DNA of 64,000 bases from positions 3,472,001-3,536,000 of the forward strand of contig JAHQRK010000002.1 of NCBI GenBank assembly GCA_019828595.1, written 5' to 3'. The position numbers and the translations under genes are program-made. The DNA comes from Aphanomyces cochlioides (lineage: Eukaryota > Oomycota > Saprolegniomycetes > Saprolegniales > Verrucalvaceae). Shown piece by piece: positions 22,410 to 33,062 of the stretch (position 1 is the first letter of the stretch; each line of letters begins with the position of its first letter). The notes under the pieces were generated by a model. That model worked only from the letters and a program-made list of their open reading frames with translations. It was not told where the DNA came from and searched no databases.

Positions 22410-23088
22410 TTATTTGAGCTGAGAAATTAAAGCGTCTCTAGAGGTGCTTTTAAAATAAAAGCTGCTTTTTTGGCTGTGGGTTGCTGATACGAAGTCAAGT
22501 ATGGCATATTTGAGATGAGCAGTTCATCCATTCTTGAAGATGGTTTGCTCAAGACAAGGTCATGGCAAGCAGGCGCAGTCAAGTCAGACCGCTGAACACG
22601 ATGCCCCTCCGAAGCCCATCACCGGAGACCCTTCGACTTTGTCAACCAGGAAAGCGAAGGTTTCATGACAGACTCGAACTTCTTGAACGAACTCATGCAC
22701 TCGAAGGTGTAGTAGAATGGACAATTGGCCCAAGTTCTTGGAGAGGACTCTGCGTTCTTCCAGGTAGCGAATGGACTCGAGAGCAAATCTCAAGTGGCAG
22801 AGATGATTGATCTGTCATCGCGATTCGTTCTTCATCAACGGATCACGGAGGGCAATTTAAAGTATAGCGGCCTTGATAGCCATAAGGATGGATCTCTTCT
22901 CAGACACCCTCGACATCGTCTGAGGAGGCGTTTTACTGTCCGAACTGCATATTTATAAATCTCCATTAGCTTTGATTCCCCTTGTCATTTCTGCTATTTT
23001 CCTGTGTGTTTTTCCCAAAATTATTGATTTTAATTTGAATAAAATTACAATTAAAGCGACACAACTTGAGAGCTTAGATTACCCCTAA

Positions 23089-23834
23089 TGTGACAAAGCG
23101 AACCGCCACTCGCGAAACCGATCCAACGCGCAGGTTGACGCAATATCGGAGAATCATTGGCTGGAAGATCATCAATCGCGGTGGACGACGAATGGATTTT
23201 GGTGCCTGATTGTCCGTGAATTATGGCCAAGGAGCAAGCGGCGTGAGTGGAAAAGCAGAAACCAGCAAGCCAGAGCAGTGGCCACCAATGGAGGGAGGCC
23301 GACCAGTGCGGCAGCCTGCAGCGAGCGTGCTGCCGAGACTTATGACCAATGGCGAGAGCGAGCAAGACCTGAAGACTAATCAAGGAGCGAGAGTGAGCAG
23401 TTACTGAGCGTGCGTGCGAAGTTAGGAGTAGCTTAGGAAACAGAGGCAGTAGATAGAGAGAGCTCTTTTTGGCTGGCGTTGAATTGACCTCTAAGTTTGT
23501 GGCGTCCCGTGGAGAGAGGTTTAGCGCCAAGAAGTTTGGAGGAGTTCCGTGGGTCTGTCGAAAACCCGCACCGTCAATCGCCCTCACCAACGCCAGTCAA
23601 CGCTAGGCGTAGCTCGTGGGCAACCGAGCAACCGACCCCCTTCCTGGTCCTCCGCACCATCCTTTCCTTGCAGCGGTCAACTACTGTGGACTTTCAACCG
23701 ACAGCCGTGCCTCTCCATTGCCTTCGCTCGCGTTTGAATCACCTAAAAGCCCCAGGCAACCTCTAACCTTCGACCCCCCTTTTTTTTCTTCTTGCGGCGA
23801 GATGCTCGGACTTCACTAATCCGACCATCCCACA
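23089..23834 (+). repeat. Probable 5' LTR of an LTR retrotransposon
   Basis: The stretch starts TGTG (23089) and ends CACA (23834), two bases before a PBS-like sequence and 43 bases before an ORF start. It is more G+C-rich than the flanking DNA, with many stop-free short frames but no recognisable protein. The right boundary is well placed by the PBS; the left boundary is a guess, because no second LTR is in the window. Confidence 0.4.
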
Positions 23835-23836
23835 AG

Positions 23837-23854
23837 TGGTGCCACGAACCGGGA
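23837..23854 (+). other. tRNA primer-binding site (PBS)
   Basis: TGGTGCCACGAACCGGGA begins with TGG, the complement of the tRNA CCA end, and resembles PBS sequences of retroelements. It follows the CA end of the putative LTR after a 2-nt spacer. The priming tRNA was not identified. Confidence 0.5.
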
Positions 23855-23876
23855 GGTTGAGTACACAAACGAAGAA

Positions 23877-24164
23877 ATGGTTAAGCCAGTGAACTCTGCC
23901 TCCCTGCTGTCGGAGGCGTCAGCAGACAACCAGACGTCTGCTTCGGTAGACATGCATTTGGACCCGTCGGAGCAAGCGAAGCAAGCGATGGCATCATCCA
24001 GGAGACGTTATGGGCAAACTCCGACTGCCTTCGGGCAATATCGATCAGTAGCGGCACCGAACCAGGCTGCTACGATCATCCTAAACGCGAATCTGCGCTC
24101 TAGCATAAAAATCCTATGGAATTCCAAAGCTAGGCAGCGATGTTGTTGGCAACGCGCGTGTTGA
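23877..24164 (+). pseudogene. Truncated gag-like ORF start
   Basis: An ATG ORF starts 22 bp after the PBS (MVKPVNSASLLSEASADNQT) and is polar, Ser/Ala/Gln-rich, as often seen at the start of retrotransposon gag proteins. After about 85 codons it runs into the 185-bp tandem repeat and stops. The rest of the element (gag, pol, 3' LTR) is missing. No gag domain can be identified from so short a piece. Confidence 0.4.
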
Positions 24165-24637
24165 TTTCGGACCAAGTTGGTGCTTGGTCGTCCACCACCT
24201 GAGCATGACACCTTTCAAACATGCCAGACGTGGCGAGTGGGTATCTCGATGGGGTCGAGATATGCATGTGGCACGTGGGTATCAAAAGTGGAGAAAAAGT
24301 GGCATCGAGATGTAGTTTGTGGGGTATGCTTGGGACTCTCGCGTGTTGATTTCGGACCAAGTTGGTGCTTGGTCGTCCACCACCTGAGCATGACACCTTT
24401 CAAACATGCCAGACATGGCGAGTGGGTATCTCGATGGGGTCGAGATATGCATGTGGCACGTGGGTATCAAAAGTGGAGAAAAAGTGGCATCGAGATGTAG
24501 TTTGTGGGGTATGCTTGGGACTCTCGCGTGTTGATTTCGGACCAAGTTGGTGCTTGGTCGTCCACCACCTGAGCATGACACCTTTCAAACATGCCAGACG
24601 TGGCGAGTGGGTATCTCGATGGGGTCGAGACATGCAA
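24155..24637. repeat. 185-bp tandem repeat, about 2.6 copies
   Basis: Units start with CGCGTGTTGATTTCGGACC at about 24155, 24340 and 24525; the spacing is exactly 185 bp. The third unit is cut at about 24637, where LINE copy L1 begins. Copies differ by single bases only. ORFs within it are by-products of the repeat. Satellite-like; it could be part of a longer array elsewhere. Confidence 0.92.
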
Positions 24638-25682
24638 GTCTGCCGTTGAAGAAGTTAGCTGTCGAGATCGCTTCGATATTGCAAGTCCCCAACATGCGTC
24701 AAGATTCAGTGCTGGTGGATCGAGTGCGAGACCTTCAAAAGCAAATTCACGAGCTGCAAGATCGAGACAAGCAGTTTCGTCAAGACCAGGCGTTCCAACT
24801 TCGCTTGTACAAAGCAGAGCGCTCGTCCAAGTTCCACTTCATGTCCCCTGTCCCTACCCCCTTGAAGAAGACAGTCTTCAAAGAGTTGGTGGATGTCAAT
24901 GGAAATGTTGTCTCCAATCAACAAGGCATGTCTGACGTCCTGGTCGATTACTACAAGGACTTGTTTGCAGCTCCCGAGGTGCAGCGATCTGGAGACGAAG
25001 TGTCGTCATTTCTGACCCCATTGACTCGACACAAGCAACTGCCAGAGCAAGCCCAGAAAGAGCTGTCGGCTCCCTTGCGCGCCAACGAGTTCTATCATGC
25101 TATTCGACACAGCAGTTCGAACTCAGCGCCAGGTCCCAACGCTCTGCCATTCGAAGTCCTCAAACTTGCACCTCACAAGTGGTCGTTGGTATTGGAGCTG
25201 CTATTCACACACCACCTCCATTCTCACCCTCGCTTGACTCCCATGCAACTTGTCAGTACGCTGGTGTTGCTGCACAAGAAAGGCCCCAAGTCACAAGCCA
25301 AGAACTATCGGCCCATTAGCCTACTCAACACGGATGTGAAAATCCTGACGAGTATTCTGGCTTATCGACTCCAGCGCCACATTCGACACATCATCCACCC
25401 GGACCAGCAAGGCTTTATCCGTCGAAGCAATATCCAAACCAATATTGCACGACTGGATGACATGCTGCACCACATCAAACTACACAGTCCGTCCTCGATG
25501 GTGGCACTGCTTGACTTTGAGAAAGCTTTTGATCGCGTGGACCACGCGTACTTGCTCCGCGTCCTCCGTTACTATGGCTTTCCCGAAACCTTTGTTGACA
25601 TGGTTCGCGTACTGTACTCGGGCCGCAAGTCTCGCATCTTGGTGAACGGCTTCTTGTCCAAGCCAGTTCACATCTCACGCGG
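24638..25682 (+). mobile_element. LINE copy L1: 5'-truncated ORF2 fragment
   Basis: The open frame runs from LPLKKLAVEIAS through the first half of the reverse transcriptase (RPISLLNTDVK, HPDQQGFIRRSN, LLDFEKAFDRVDHAYL) to KPVHISRG. It is cut at 25680-25682 by the 3' end of the antisense copy L2. Its 5' end abuts the 185-bp repeat. No mutation interrupts the frame, so it is recent, but it lacks the catalytic FADD part and cannot encode an active enzyme. Confidence 0.9.
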
Positions 25683-25824
25683 TTAAATGAGTTGTATTAA
25701 CCTTATTTTTGAGCAAAGGCCCTAATGACTTACTAATTTGCCTCGTACTGTATAAATAGAACTTGGAAAACAGAATATGGCAAAGTGGTCATTGAACAGG
25801 AGATGAAGTGAGCCGTTAGCTCAC

Positions 25825-28800
25825 TCATGAAACGACGCTGTCAGGAATGATGTGTTGACGTAACCAGGGGTCCGAAGATAGATGCTTGAGCACATTGAAT
25901 ACCTTGGTGTATCCCTTCTTGAGAGGGAGATCAACCAGGAGCTGTTGTAGATGTAGCTTGATCAAAGAGGCAGCATGAATGGCAACTTCCATCGGACTCT
26001 TCGCTGTGAGGTCGGGTCGAAAGGTGCGATCGGCACGTTGGAGCCATATTTGATAATACACGCAGGCTCGGACAATCGGCCATATCTTCAGATAGCCACG
26101 GATGTAGTATCCATCGGACGGCTTGGGCGTCTCGTAGAACATTTCCAGACACGTGGACGGAAAGGAACACTCGAGCAGTCGCTGGATCGCCTTGAAGAAA
26201 TACCAAACAGATTGACCATATCCACAAGAGAACAGGAAATGCTCGTACGTCTCATTGACACGACAGAAGACACACGTCGGCTTGGGGTCTTGGTACTGAA
26301 ACAGATATTGCATGGCGTTGGCGCGGAGAAGGGTCTTGAAAATGAACTCTCCATATCGAGGGAGAATGTGGTCGGGTTGGAGGAAGGCGGCAAGTTGGGT
26401 AAGGCGCTTGGGGTCTTCGTAAAAGTTGGATGGCAGGTTGAGATGCTTGGTAGGAAGAATGGACGAGCTGGCAGCTGGAGAAGCTCTGATCTTAGCCGAT
26501 TTCGAAGTCGCAAACGCCAACAAGATCGGACTCGAGTCAGGGTGAATCATCCAGTGCCATTCCATCCATTCAGAGCTTGGCGTCGGCAAGTGGAACACGG
26601 GAGCATCCTCTTCAGAAACAATCTCAAACAATCGTGATAACTTGGTCACCAAGATTGAGATCCATTGTTTCGTTGGAGGGACAAAATTGGCTTGGCGGCA
26701 GGCACGGTTGATTTTGTCGAACAAGATCGAAGCTGGCCAAACTCGCTGACACGGAGTCAACAAATGCGACAACTTCGTGATGTGAAGCGAAGCCAATACA
26801 TTGGCTTGGTCTTGCGTCGATGTAGAGCACTGATCGTATAGGTCTTCGAGTCCAGGCAGATACGAGTTGTGCCAAAGGGGAACATCCAAAGATGAGATGT
26901 GATTTGGACAGCCGTACGGAGTCCAGCGGGATTCAAACCAGCTACTCAATAAGGCTTTCCACATTGGAGTGATATTGGGATTCTTGTACAGTTGTCTGAT
27001 GAATGCAGAAGAGCCATTTGCCAAGAGGAGATCTCGGGGGGAACCCCATGGATGGAAAGCCTTCTCGAGGAGAGTATAGCCCGGCGTAATCCAGGCGGAC
27101 ATGGCAGACTTGCGGGGTGGGGTGGTGATGGCTTGAATGCATCTGATCATGACAGAGCGGTTGTGTTGTTGCCATAAAGCAAGTGCATGGTGCAGGCCTA
27201 AGCCACCGGACTTCTTCGGCATGAATAGGATCTCCTTTTTGATCAAACGGAGGCCAAGGACAGAGGAGGATGGGTTGATTTCTTCACCATGCATAAATTG
27301 AAGCATGGCCTTGTCGATCTTTTTGGCCAGGTCTTTGTCGGCAGGGACAAAAGCCAGTTGGTACCATAACACAGGCAGACATATGCTTTGCAGGATAGTG
27401 ACTTTTCCGGCCATGGTTCGAGCCTTGTAGAGCCACAAAGACAAGCGAGCCACAAACTTCTCAAACACGTAATTGAAACGTGCCAATGGAGAAAGATTGG
27501 GCGCAACCAAGATACCAAGAGCCTTCACGGGACTGTCGGAAGTAACTTGTAGTGAGGCAAGGTTCCCATTCAACTGGCTGTAGGTCAGAATTTGGGTCTT
27601 GTCTACGTTGAGTCGGAAACCAGACTTGTCGCAAAAGGTTTGAACCAATGCAAGCTGCCGGTGGAGGCACGTCTCATTTGCAGCATAGAGTTGCGAGTCG
27701 TCGGCAAAGTAACTCCCACTGTGGTAGCGATCCCCACACTTGATGCCATAGTTGGAGTGTTGCCGTAGGAGTTGGCACATCGGTTCCAAAGCGATCACAA
27801 ACAGAAGTGGCGACAGTGGATCACCTTGCAACACACCGCGTGAGATGTGAACTGGCTTGGACAAGAAGCCGTTCACCAAGATGCGAGACTTGCGGCCCGA
27901 GTACAGTACGCGAACCATGTCAACAAAGGTTTCGGGAAAGCCATAGTAACGGAGGACGCGGAGCAAGTACGCGTGGTCCACGCGATCAAAAGCTTTCTCA
28001 AAGTCAAGCAGTGCCACCATCGAGGACGGACTGTGTAGTTTGATGTGGTGCAGCATGTCATCCAGTCGTGCAATATTGGTTTGGATATTGCTTCGACGGA
28101 TAAAGCCTTGCTGGTCCGGGTGGATGATGTGTCGAATGTGGCGCTGGAGTCGATAAGCCAGAATACTCGTCAGGATTTTCACATCCGTGTTGAGTAGGCT
28201 AATGGGCCGATAGTTCTTGGCTTGTGACTTGGGGCCTTTCTTGTGCAGCAACACCAGCGTACTGACAAGTTGCATGGGAGTCAAGCGAGGGTGAGAATGG
28301 AGGTGGTGTGTGAATAGCAGCTCCAATACCAACGACCACTTGTGAGGTGCAAGTTTGAGGACTTCGAATGGCAGAGCGTTGGGACCTGGCGCTGAGTTCG
28401 AACTGCTGTGTCGAATAGCATGATAGAACTCGTTGGCGCGCAAGGGAGCCGACAGCTCTTTCTGGGCTTGCTCTGGCAGTTGCTTGTGTCGAGTCAATGG
28501 GGTCAGAAATGACGACACTTCGTCTCCAGATCGCTGCACCTCGGGAGCTGCAAACAAGTCCTTGTAGTAGTCGACCAGGACGTCAGACATGCCTTGTTGA
28601 TTGGAGACAACATTTCCATTGACATCCACCAACTCTTTGAAGACTGTCTTCTTCAAGGGGGTAGGGACAGGGGACATGAAGTGGAACTTGGACGAGCGCT
28701 CTGCTTTGTACAAGTGAAGTTGGAACGCCTGGTCTTGACGAAACTGCTTGTCTCGATCTTGCAGCTCGTGAATTTGCTTTTGAAGGTCTCGCACTCGATC

Positions 28801-29880
28801 CACCAGCACTGAATCTTGACGCATGTTGGGGACTTGCAATATCGAAGCGATCTCGACAGCTAACTTCTTCAACGGCAGACGTTGTTTCTCCAATCGTTGA
28901 GAATGGAATTCTTTGAGTTGGGAGCGGATATCATTGACCAGCATGTCGTAGGCCTTGGAGATATTGTGGAATGTTGGAGACTTGTCCAAAAATCGATCCA
29001 GACATCCATGAACAATCTCGGCCGCTCGTGGTAGACGAAGTAGCCAAGTTGGAGCTTTCCATGATCCAGAGCCATGGCGCAATGTTTGACGCTTTGTGAT
29101 GATACGACAAGCCACGTGGTCAGCCTGTGGAACGTGTGGCATGTGCGTCGCCTTCCAATGACGAAGACCCGCCAAGGTGGACGAACAAAAGATGTAGTCA
29201 AGTCGGTTGGTGAGTGTGGGACTTGTGAAGGTTCTTGCCACGGGGTTTTGACGGCGAAACAGATCCACCAGAGACAAACTGTGCATCCATTGTTCCAGTT
29301 GAAGGGTGCCGGCCATGGTGGAGGTACTGGGTCTCAACGAATCCAAATCTTTGTTGAGAGTGCAGTTGAAATCTCCTCCAACAATGTGGGACGCATGTGG
29401 AGGAAAGTCGCGTGGCAATTCTTCGAAGTAACTTGCTCGTTCTTGGAAGGCTGCCGGCGCATAGATATTGTGGTGAACGACTGTCAGTGGACCCAGAGTA
29501 CATCGCACTTGTAGATAACGACCACGAAGCACAGGGTTGTCATGAGGGACTTGAGTGGCGTTCTTCAAAGGAGAGTGAGGATGTATCAACGTAGCCAGAC
29601 CTCCAGTGGCTGGCGACGTGGATACTTCAGGGTAAATAGGCTCTTCAAAGAACAAAGAGCCTTCGTGGTTTGTGATGCGTTGCCAATGGAACGCAACACG
29701 GTCGTGGAGACTTGGCGTGCGGAAACGGGTTTCTTGGATAAAGGAAACGTCGTGAACACTTGATAGTTTGTCGAGGATGTACCGATGACTGTTGGAGAAG
29801 CCATTGGTGTTGAGGGAGATGATTTGTGGGTCCCAGTCCACGAGTTCAGTTGGGACATCGGAGAAGTTGTTGTCAATCAT
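25825..29880 (-). CDS. LINE ORF2 polyprotein: endonuclease + reverse transcriptase (L2, intact)
   Basis: 1351 aa, start ATG 29880 (MIDNNFSDVPTELVDWD); the preceding in-frame GTG is not used as start. Residues about 18-270 form an apurinic-type endonuclease: IISLNTNGF, FIQETRFRT with the metal-binding Glu, GGDFNCTL, NRLDYIFCS and QADHVACRI with the catalytic His. Residues about 500-800 are the reverse transcriptase: RPISLLN, HPDQQGFI, LLDFEKAFDRVDH, GDPLSPLLF and catalytic FADD at about 724. Near residue 1200, CVFCRVNETYEHFLFSC is a Cys/His zinc motif like that of other LINE C termini. It nicks target DNA and copies the LINE RNA there. It is the only undamaged ORF2 in the window and may be active. 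Confidence 0.93.
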   Translation of the reverse strand: MIDNNFSDVPTELVDWDPQIISLNTNGFSNSHRYILDKLSSVHDVSFIQETRFRTPSLHDRVAFHWQRITNHEGSLFFEEPIYPEVSTSPATGGLATLIHPHSPLKNATQVPHDNPVLRGRYLQVRCTLGPLTVVHHNIYAPAAFQERASYFEELPRDFPPHASHIVGGDFNCTLNKDLDSLRPSTSTMAGTLQLEQWMHSLSLVDLFRRQNPVARTFTSPTLTNRLDYIFCSSTLAGLRHWKATHMPHVPQADHVACRIITKRQTLRHGSGSWKAPTWLLRLPRAAEIVHGCLDRFLDKSPTFHNISKAYDMLVNDIRSQLKEFHSQRLEKQRLPLKKLAVEIASILQVPNMRQDSVLVDRVRDLQKQIHELQDRDKQFRQDQAFQLHLYKAERSSKFHFMSPVPTPLKKTVFKELVDVNGNVVSNQQGMSDVLVDYYKDLFAAPEVQRSGDEVSSFLTPLTRHKQLPEQAQKELSAPLRANEFYHAIRHSSSNSAPGPNALPFEVLKLAPHKWSLVLELLFTHHLHSHPRLTPMQLVSTLVLLHKKGPKSQAKNYRPISLLNTDVKILTSILAYRLQRHIRHIIHPDQQGFIRRSNIQTNIARLDDMLHHIKLHSPSSMVALLDFEKAFDRVDHAYLLRVLRYYGFPETFVDMVRVLYSGRKSRILVNGFLSKPVHISRGVLQGDPLSPLLFVIALEPMCQLLRQHSNYGIKCGDRYHSGSYFADDSQLYAANETCLHRQLALVQTFCDKSGFRLNVDKTQILTYSQLNGNLASLQVTSDSPVKALGILVAPNLSPLARFNYVFEKFVARLSLWLYKARTMAGKVTILQSICLPVLWYQLAFVPADKDLAKKIDKAMLQFMHGEEINPSSSVLGLRLIKKEILFMPKKSGGLGLHHALALWQQHNRSVMIRCIQAITTPPRKSAMSAWITPGYTLLEKAFHPWGSPRDLLLANGSSAFIRQLYKNPNITPMWKALLSSWFESRWTPYGCPNHISSLDVPLWHNSYLPGLEDLYDQCSTSTQDQANVLASLHITKLSHLLTPCQRVWPASILFDKINRACRQANFVPPTKQWISILVTKLSRLFEIVSEEDAPVFHLPTPSSEWMEWHWMIHPDSSPILLAFATSKSAKIRASPAASSSILPTKHLNLPSNFYEDPKRLTQLAAFLQPDHILPRYGEFIFKTLLRANAMQYLFQYQDPKPTCVFCRVNETYEHFLFSCGYGQSVWYFFKAIQRLLECSFPSTCLEMFYETPKPSDGYYIRGYLKIWPIVRACVYYQIWLQRADRTFRPDLTAKSPMEVAIHAASLIKLHLQQLLVDLPLKKGYTKVFNVLKHLSSDPWLRQHIIPDSVVS

Positions 29881-29958
29881 CACGAGTACAGATGAAAATG
29901 AGTAGAATGGAGGGGTCAGAGGGGAGGTTGAAATGGATTGAAGCAGGGGATAGAAGCC

Positions 29959-32900
29959 TTAGAGTTGATCGTCCTCCAAATCGAGGGGATCAATTTCGTC
30001 GGCGTTCATGGAGTGGTGAGCTTTGCTGCAGAGCTCGTCGATGTGGTAATTGTTGGTGATGCTTTTGAGCATCGAGATGGCCGACAAGACGGGAGCCGGC
30101 AAAGTGAACTTCTCGAGATTGTCGCTGAAGTTTTCGATCAAAGCAAACAGCGACCAGTCCGTCAAGCAGTTGGTGTCAGGCAATCTTGTTGCTTCTTGGT
30201 TCAATAGAACAGTCAGTGCCTCCGAGTTTGTGTAGAGGTCTGGGGCCCGATTTGAGAGGAATAAGTCAATCGTAGCAAGTGCAAAGAGGATGCGCTTGAT
30301 CTCTGGTATGTCCGTGGTCAATTCTTCCAAGATTTCTGACGGGTGAATCTTGTATTGAGCCATGAAGTTGACGTGATGTTTGTAGTTGTGAGGCTTGCCT
30401 TGAGCTTTTAACAAAGCCATCTTGCGCTCAATAGTCTTGGTTGCAACAAGTGACTGAAACAAACTGAGGTCTTCATCTTGTGCGTACATAGCATGTGCAA
30501 CGAGCTGAGGATCATCTCGCAAAATGCGTTGACATTCGGTGATACTGCCTTCGACTTTCTTGTCTCGAATGATCTTCTTCGCCAATTCGAGGTGGGCTGC
30601 AGCAGACTTGTTAAGTCGTTGTTTCTTCGCTTTGCCTTTGGTCTTTTTCGGGCGTGGCGCACTTGAATCTTCCAATACAATTCGAGGCACAGCAAAGTCT
30701 TCAAACGAGAGTTCCACGTCGTCTTCTTCGAGGATATGAAAACGGTTGGATGTCGGCAGGGGATCCAAACGTGGGGACGAAGGCAAAGTACGTTTTGGAG
30801 CTGGTCCAGACCGGTAGCCCGTTACCAATTGAAGGTCCAGCGAGTTCTTGGGCTGCTCACTTGGTGGAGCAAGAGCGGGCGATTCGTTGGTAGACATTTC
30901 CACATCTTCTTGTTGTTTGTCTTGTCCATTGTTGTTAGGGGGATCGCTGTCACCAGACATATCGACATCAGAGCCATGAGAAGGAGCTGTTGGCTGTGGT
31001 TGTTCATCTTGACCATCTCCAGATGCCTCAGTTGAGTCGGCCTTGCCTTCCGCATTTGTTCCAGGGTCTTGATCATGATCGTCTCCATCATGTTCAGGTT
31101 CTTTTTCTCCTGACGGAGGAGATTTTGCCGCTGCCTTGGCCGCTTTTGTCTTCGCATTTTCAGCCTTGGCCTCTGCACGTCGTGAAACAATCGACGGAGG
31201 CAATGTCTTGTTCAGAGCAGCGATCTTGTGCTGAAACACGACGACAAAAGGCTGACCCGACGGATCCGTAATGGTGATTTCGCGTAGTGCGTCGCCGGAT
31301 TTTGGCACCAGCACTGCAGGAGGCGCAGACGACTTGAAAATGACTCTCAAATGCGGCGACTTGATGTTCTGACCAGCAGTAGGGTTGAATGCTGCTATCA
31401 CTGACTTGGTCAATGCAGCCATTTTCTTGACTATTGCCTTGGCCATCGAAGGGTGACTGACCTTGTTGAACGTAACGTAGTAGTTGTTGCCATAACGCGA
31501 GTATTTGGGAACCAGGAAGTCTTTGCCACCAAGTTGAAACGTTGTGCCTCCCATTTCCACGCACGTAGACAAGTTGTAACTTGAGATCACAATGGTCTGT
31601 GGGTTCTTCTTGTGGATCAAAATGTTCGGAAATTTGGAGCCCCATAACGAACCAGGATTTTCCTTGACAAATTGATCGCAGATGACTTTTTCGGACCAGT
31701 CCTTGTAGCCTTCGCCCAACTTGACTGTGAGCTCGTACACTTGGGACTGGGGAGTGAGCAAAATGTTTTCAATGAAGGCGTCCATGTCACCAGAGTCTTT
31801 GTAGAATGCGTCCGCCATGGCCTCGCATTGCGCAATATCGTCATCGGCAATAGCATGAGCACCAGTGTTGCGATGTTTCGCGCCTTTGGGGGCATTGCCT
31901 TGCTTGGCATCTTTCTTGGACGAAGCTGAATCCTTGCCGGGAGTCTTTTGCGTCCATGGATTGGCCTTTTCAGCGTTTTGTTGCTCTTGATCGCCTTGTA
32001 TTTTGTCTGCCGCAGTAGGAGGGTCAACAGCGCCATTTCCTTGAGCAACGGATTTGTCGACAATGTCTTGATTTGACTGGTCATTGTCATTGTTTGTCGA
32101 TTGTTCCTCTTGAATAACTTCTCCAGGAGTATCACACGGCTTCGCTTGGCCGTTAATGTCGCCTGACCCATCAACCTCAGAGTGAATTTGAGTATTTCCC
32201 TCGTCGGTTAAGGCCTCGGTTTCAGTAGAATCCTTCCCCTCGGCGTCTCCAGAGACCATATCCACGTCCTCTTGAGATTTTTCTTCTTCCTCTCCCGTTC
32301 TAGGAGGCTCAGCACAGGGGGCGACGCGGTTGGTGGCTGCTGGCTCAGTCCCATTGGTCACGAGAAAGGCCGGGGCCAGACCCCCAGTGACAGGGGTAGA
32401 AGGGGAATCCATGCCATCCCCGCAGCACGGTGACTAGGGTACACCATTGCTCCGGCGAGAACCCAAATCGGGATACCGCCCCCGCCCCTCCGAAGAGGCC
32501 CCTGGGGGGAAGTAGACAGAACCGCAGGGTGTGCCCATAGGGGGGGGCCTCGTAGCCTCTAGGGCTGGCATGGACCCCGTTTTCTCGCCGCCTTCACTGG
32601 GGATCGACTCCAATTGGAGTCCAGGGAAGCAGCCACCACAGGCACAAGGCCCCAGTGGTTCGCCCTCCTGAGTGAGGGCTTCGCTAGACAAGTTAACGAC
32701 AGTGGTCTGGGGGTCAACCACTGACCCACTGAGGTTGACCCCCCCTGGAACTCCGGCGAGTGGAGCACCAGGTGAAGCGCTGGGGGAGCGAGACGCAGAT
32801 TGGTCTCCAGAGACGCTGTTGGGGTCGAACTCGACCTCCACTTCGGCCCTAGGGTTAGGTGTAGAGACATTACTCACACCACTTCCGCCATCCTGATTGG

Positions 32901-32997
32901 ACGACGAAAGTGGGTGAGGTGATACAATACCTGGAATGATGGTGACTCCGTGAGTGTTGTTCTCACGGAGCTCGGAACAGCTGTTGGCGTTGGACAT
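29959..32997 (-). pseudogene. LINE ORF1 with in-frame TAG (L2)
   Basis: The full frame from ATG 32997 is 3039 nt, equal to intact copies, but a TAG at 32434-32436 ends it after about 187 codons. The downstream ATG at 32412 (MDSPSTPVTGG) could restart a 817-aa product. Content: acidic, Pro/Ser-rich N terminus, a Lys/Ala-rich coiled stretch, and a folded central part (VICDQFVKENPGSLW, FLVPKYSRYGNNYYVTFNKV) that may bind RNA. Copy L4 has the same TAG, so the mutation was inherited. Confidence 0.85.
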
Positions 32998-33062
32998 TTT
33001 GAGCGCGGCGGCACTTGATAACTTCTTCACTTGAGGGGTACGAGGCAAATTCGGAAGTTCGG

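Larger units (their letters stand above)
21905..23085. mobile_element. TIR DNA-transposon remnant, about 1.2 kb
   Basis: The left end begins GGGGTAATCAAAGCTCTC and the right end is its imperfect inverse (GAGAGCTTAGATTACCCC), with TA immediately outside both ends (21903-21904 and 23086-23087). Inside on the minus strand, about 22793-22584, is an open stretch containing VHEFVQEVRVCHETFAFLVD, which reads like the N-terminal part of a Harbinger/DDE-type transposase, but it is short and broken. Class assignment (Harbinger with decayed target site, or a TA-targeting family) is uncertain. A smaller TIR element sits nested inside. Confidence 0.55.
25681..33060 (-). mobile_element. LINE copy L2: full-length, antisense
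   Basis: Spans the whole element, about 7.38 kb, from 5' end ACTTCCGAATTTG (minus strand, at 33060) to the 3' terminal hairpin ending CATTTAACC at 25681. It has intact ORF2 and ORF1 with one in-frame TAG. No poly(A) tail. The 3' end lies within copy L1. A sense ORF2 fragment (33063 to about 33822) is fused upstream of its 5' end. Confidence 0.92.

Noticed and set aside
24155..24637. Tandem repeat as a CRISPR array
   Set aside because: Units of 185 bp with no repeat-spacer pattern, in eukaryotic DNA.
24130..24650. Overlapping ORFs on both strands in the 185-bp repeat
   Set aside because: They follow the repeat unit, overlap each other on both strands and resemble no protein; a tandem repeat of length not divisible by 3 gives such frames.
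25975..26637. 220-codon ORF antisense to LINE ORF2, repeated at 37877, 47089, 56660 and 58306
   Set aside because: It recurs only because the LINE recurs; it is a mirror frame of the C-terminal ORF2 coding strand and has no recognisable motifs.
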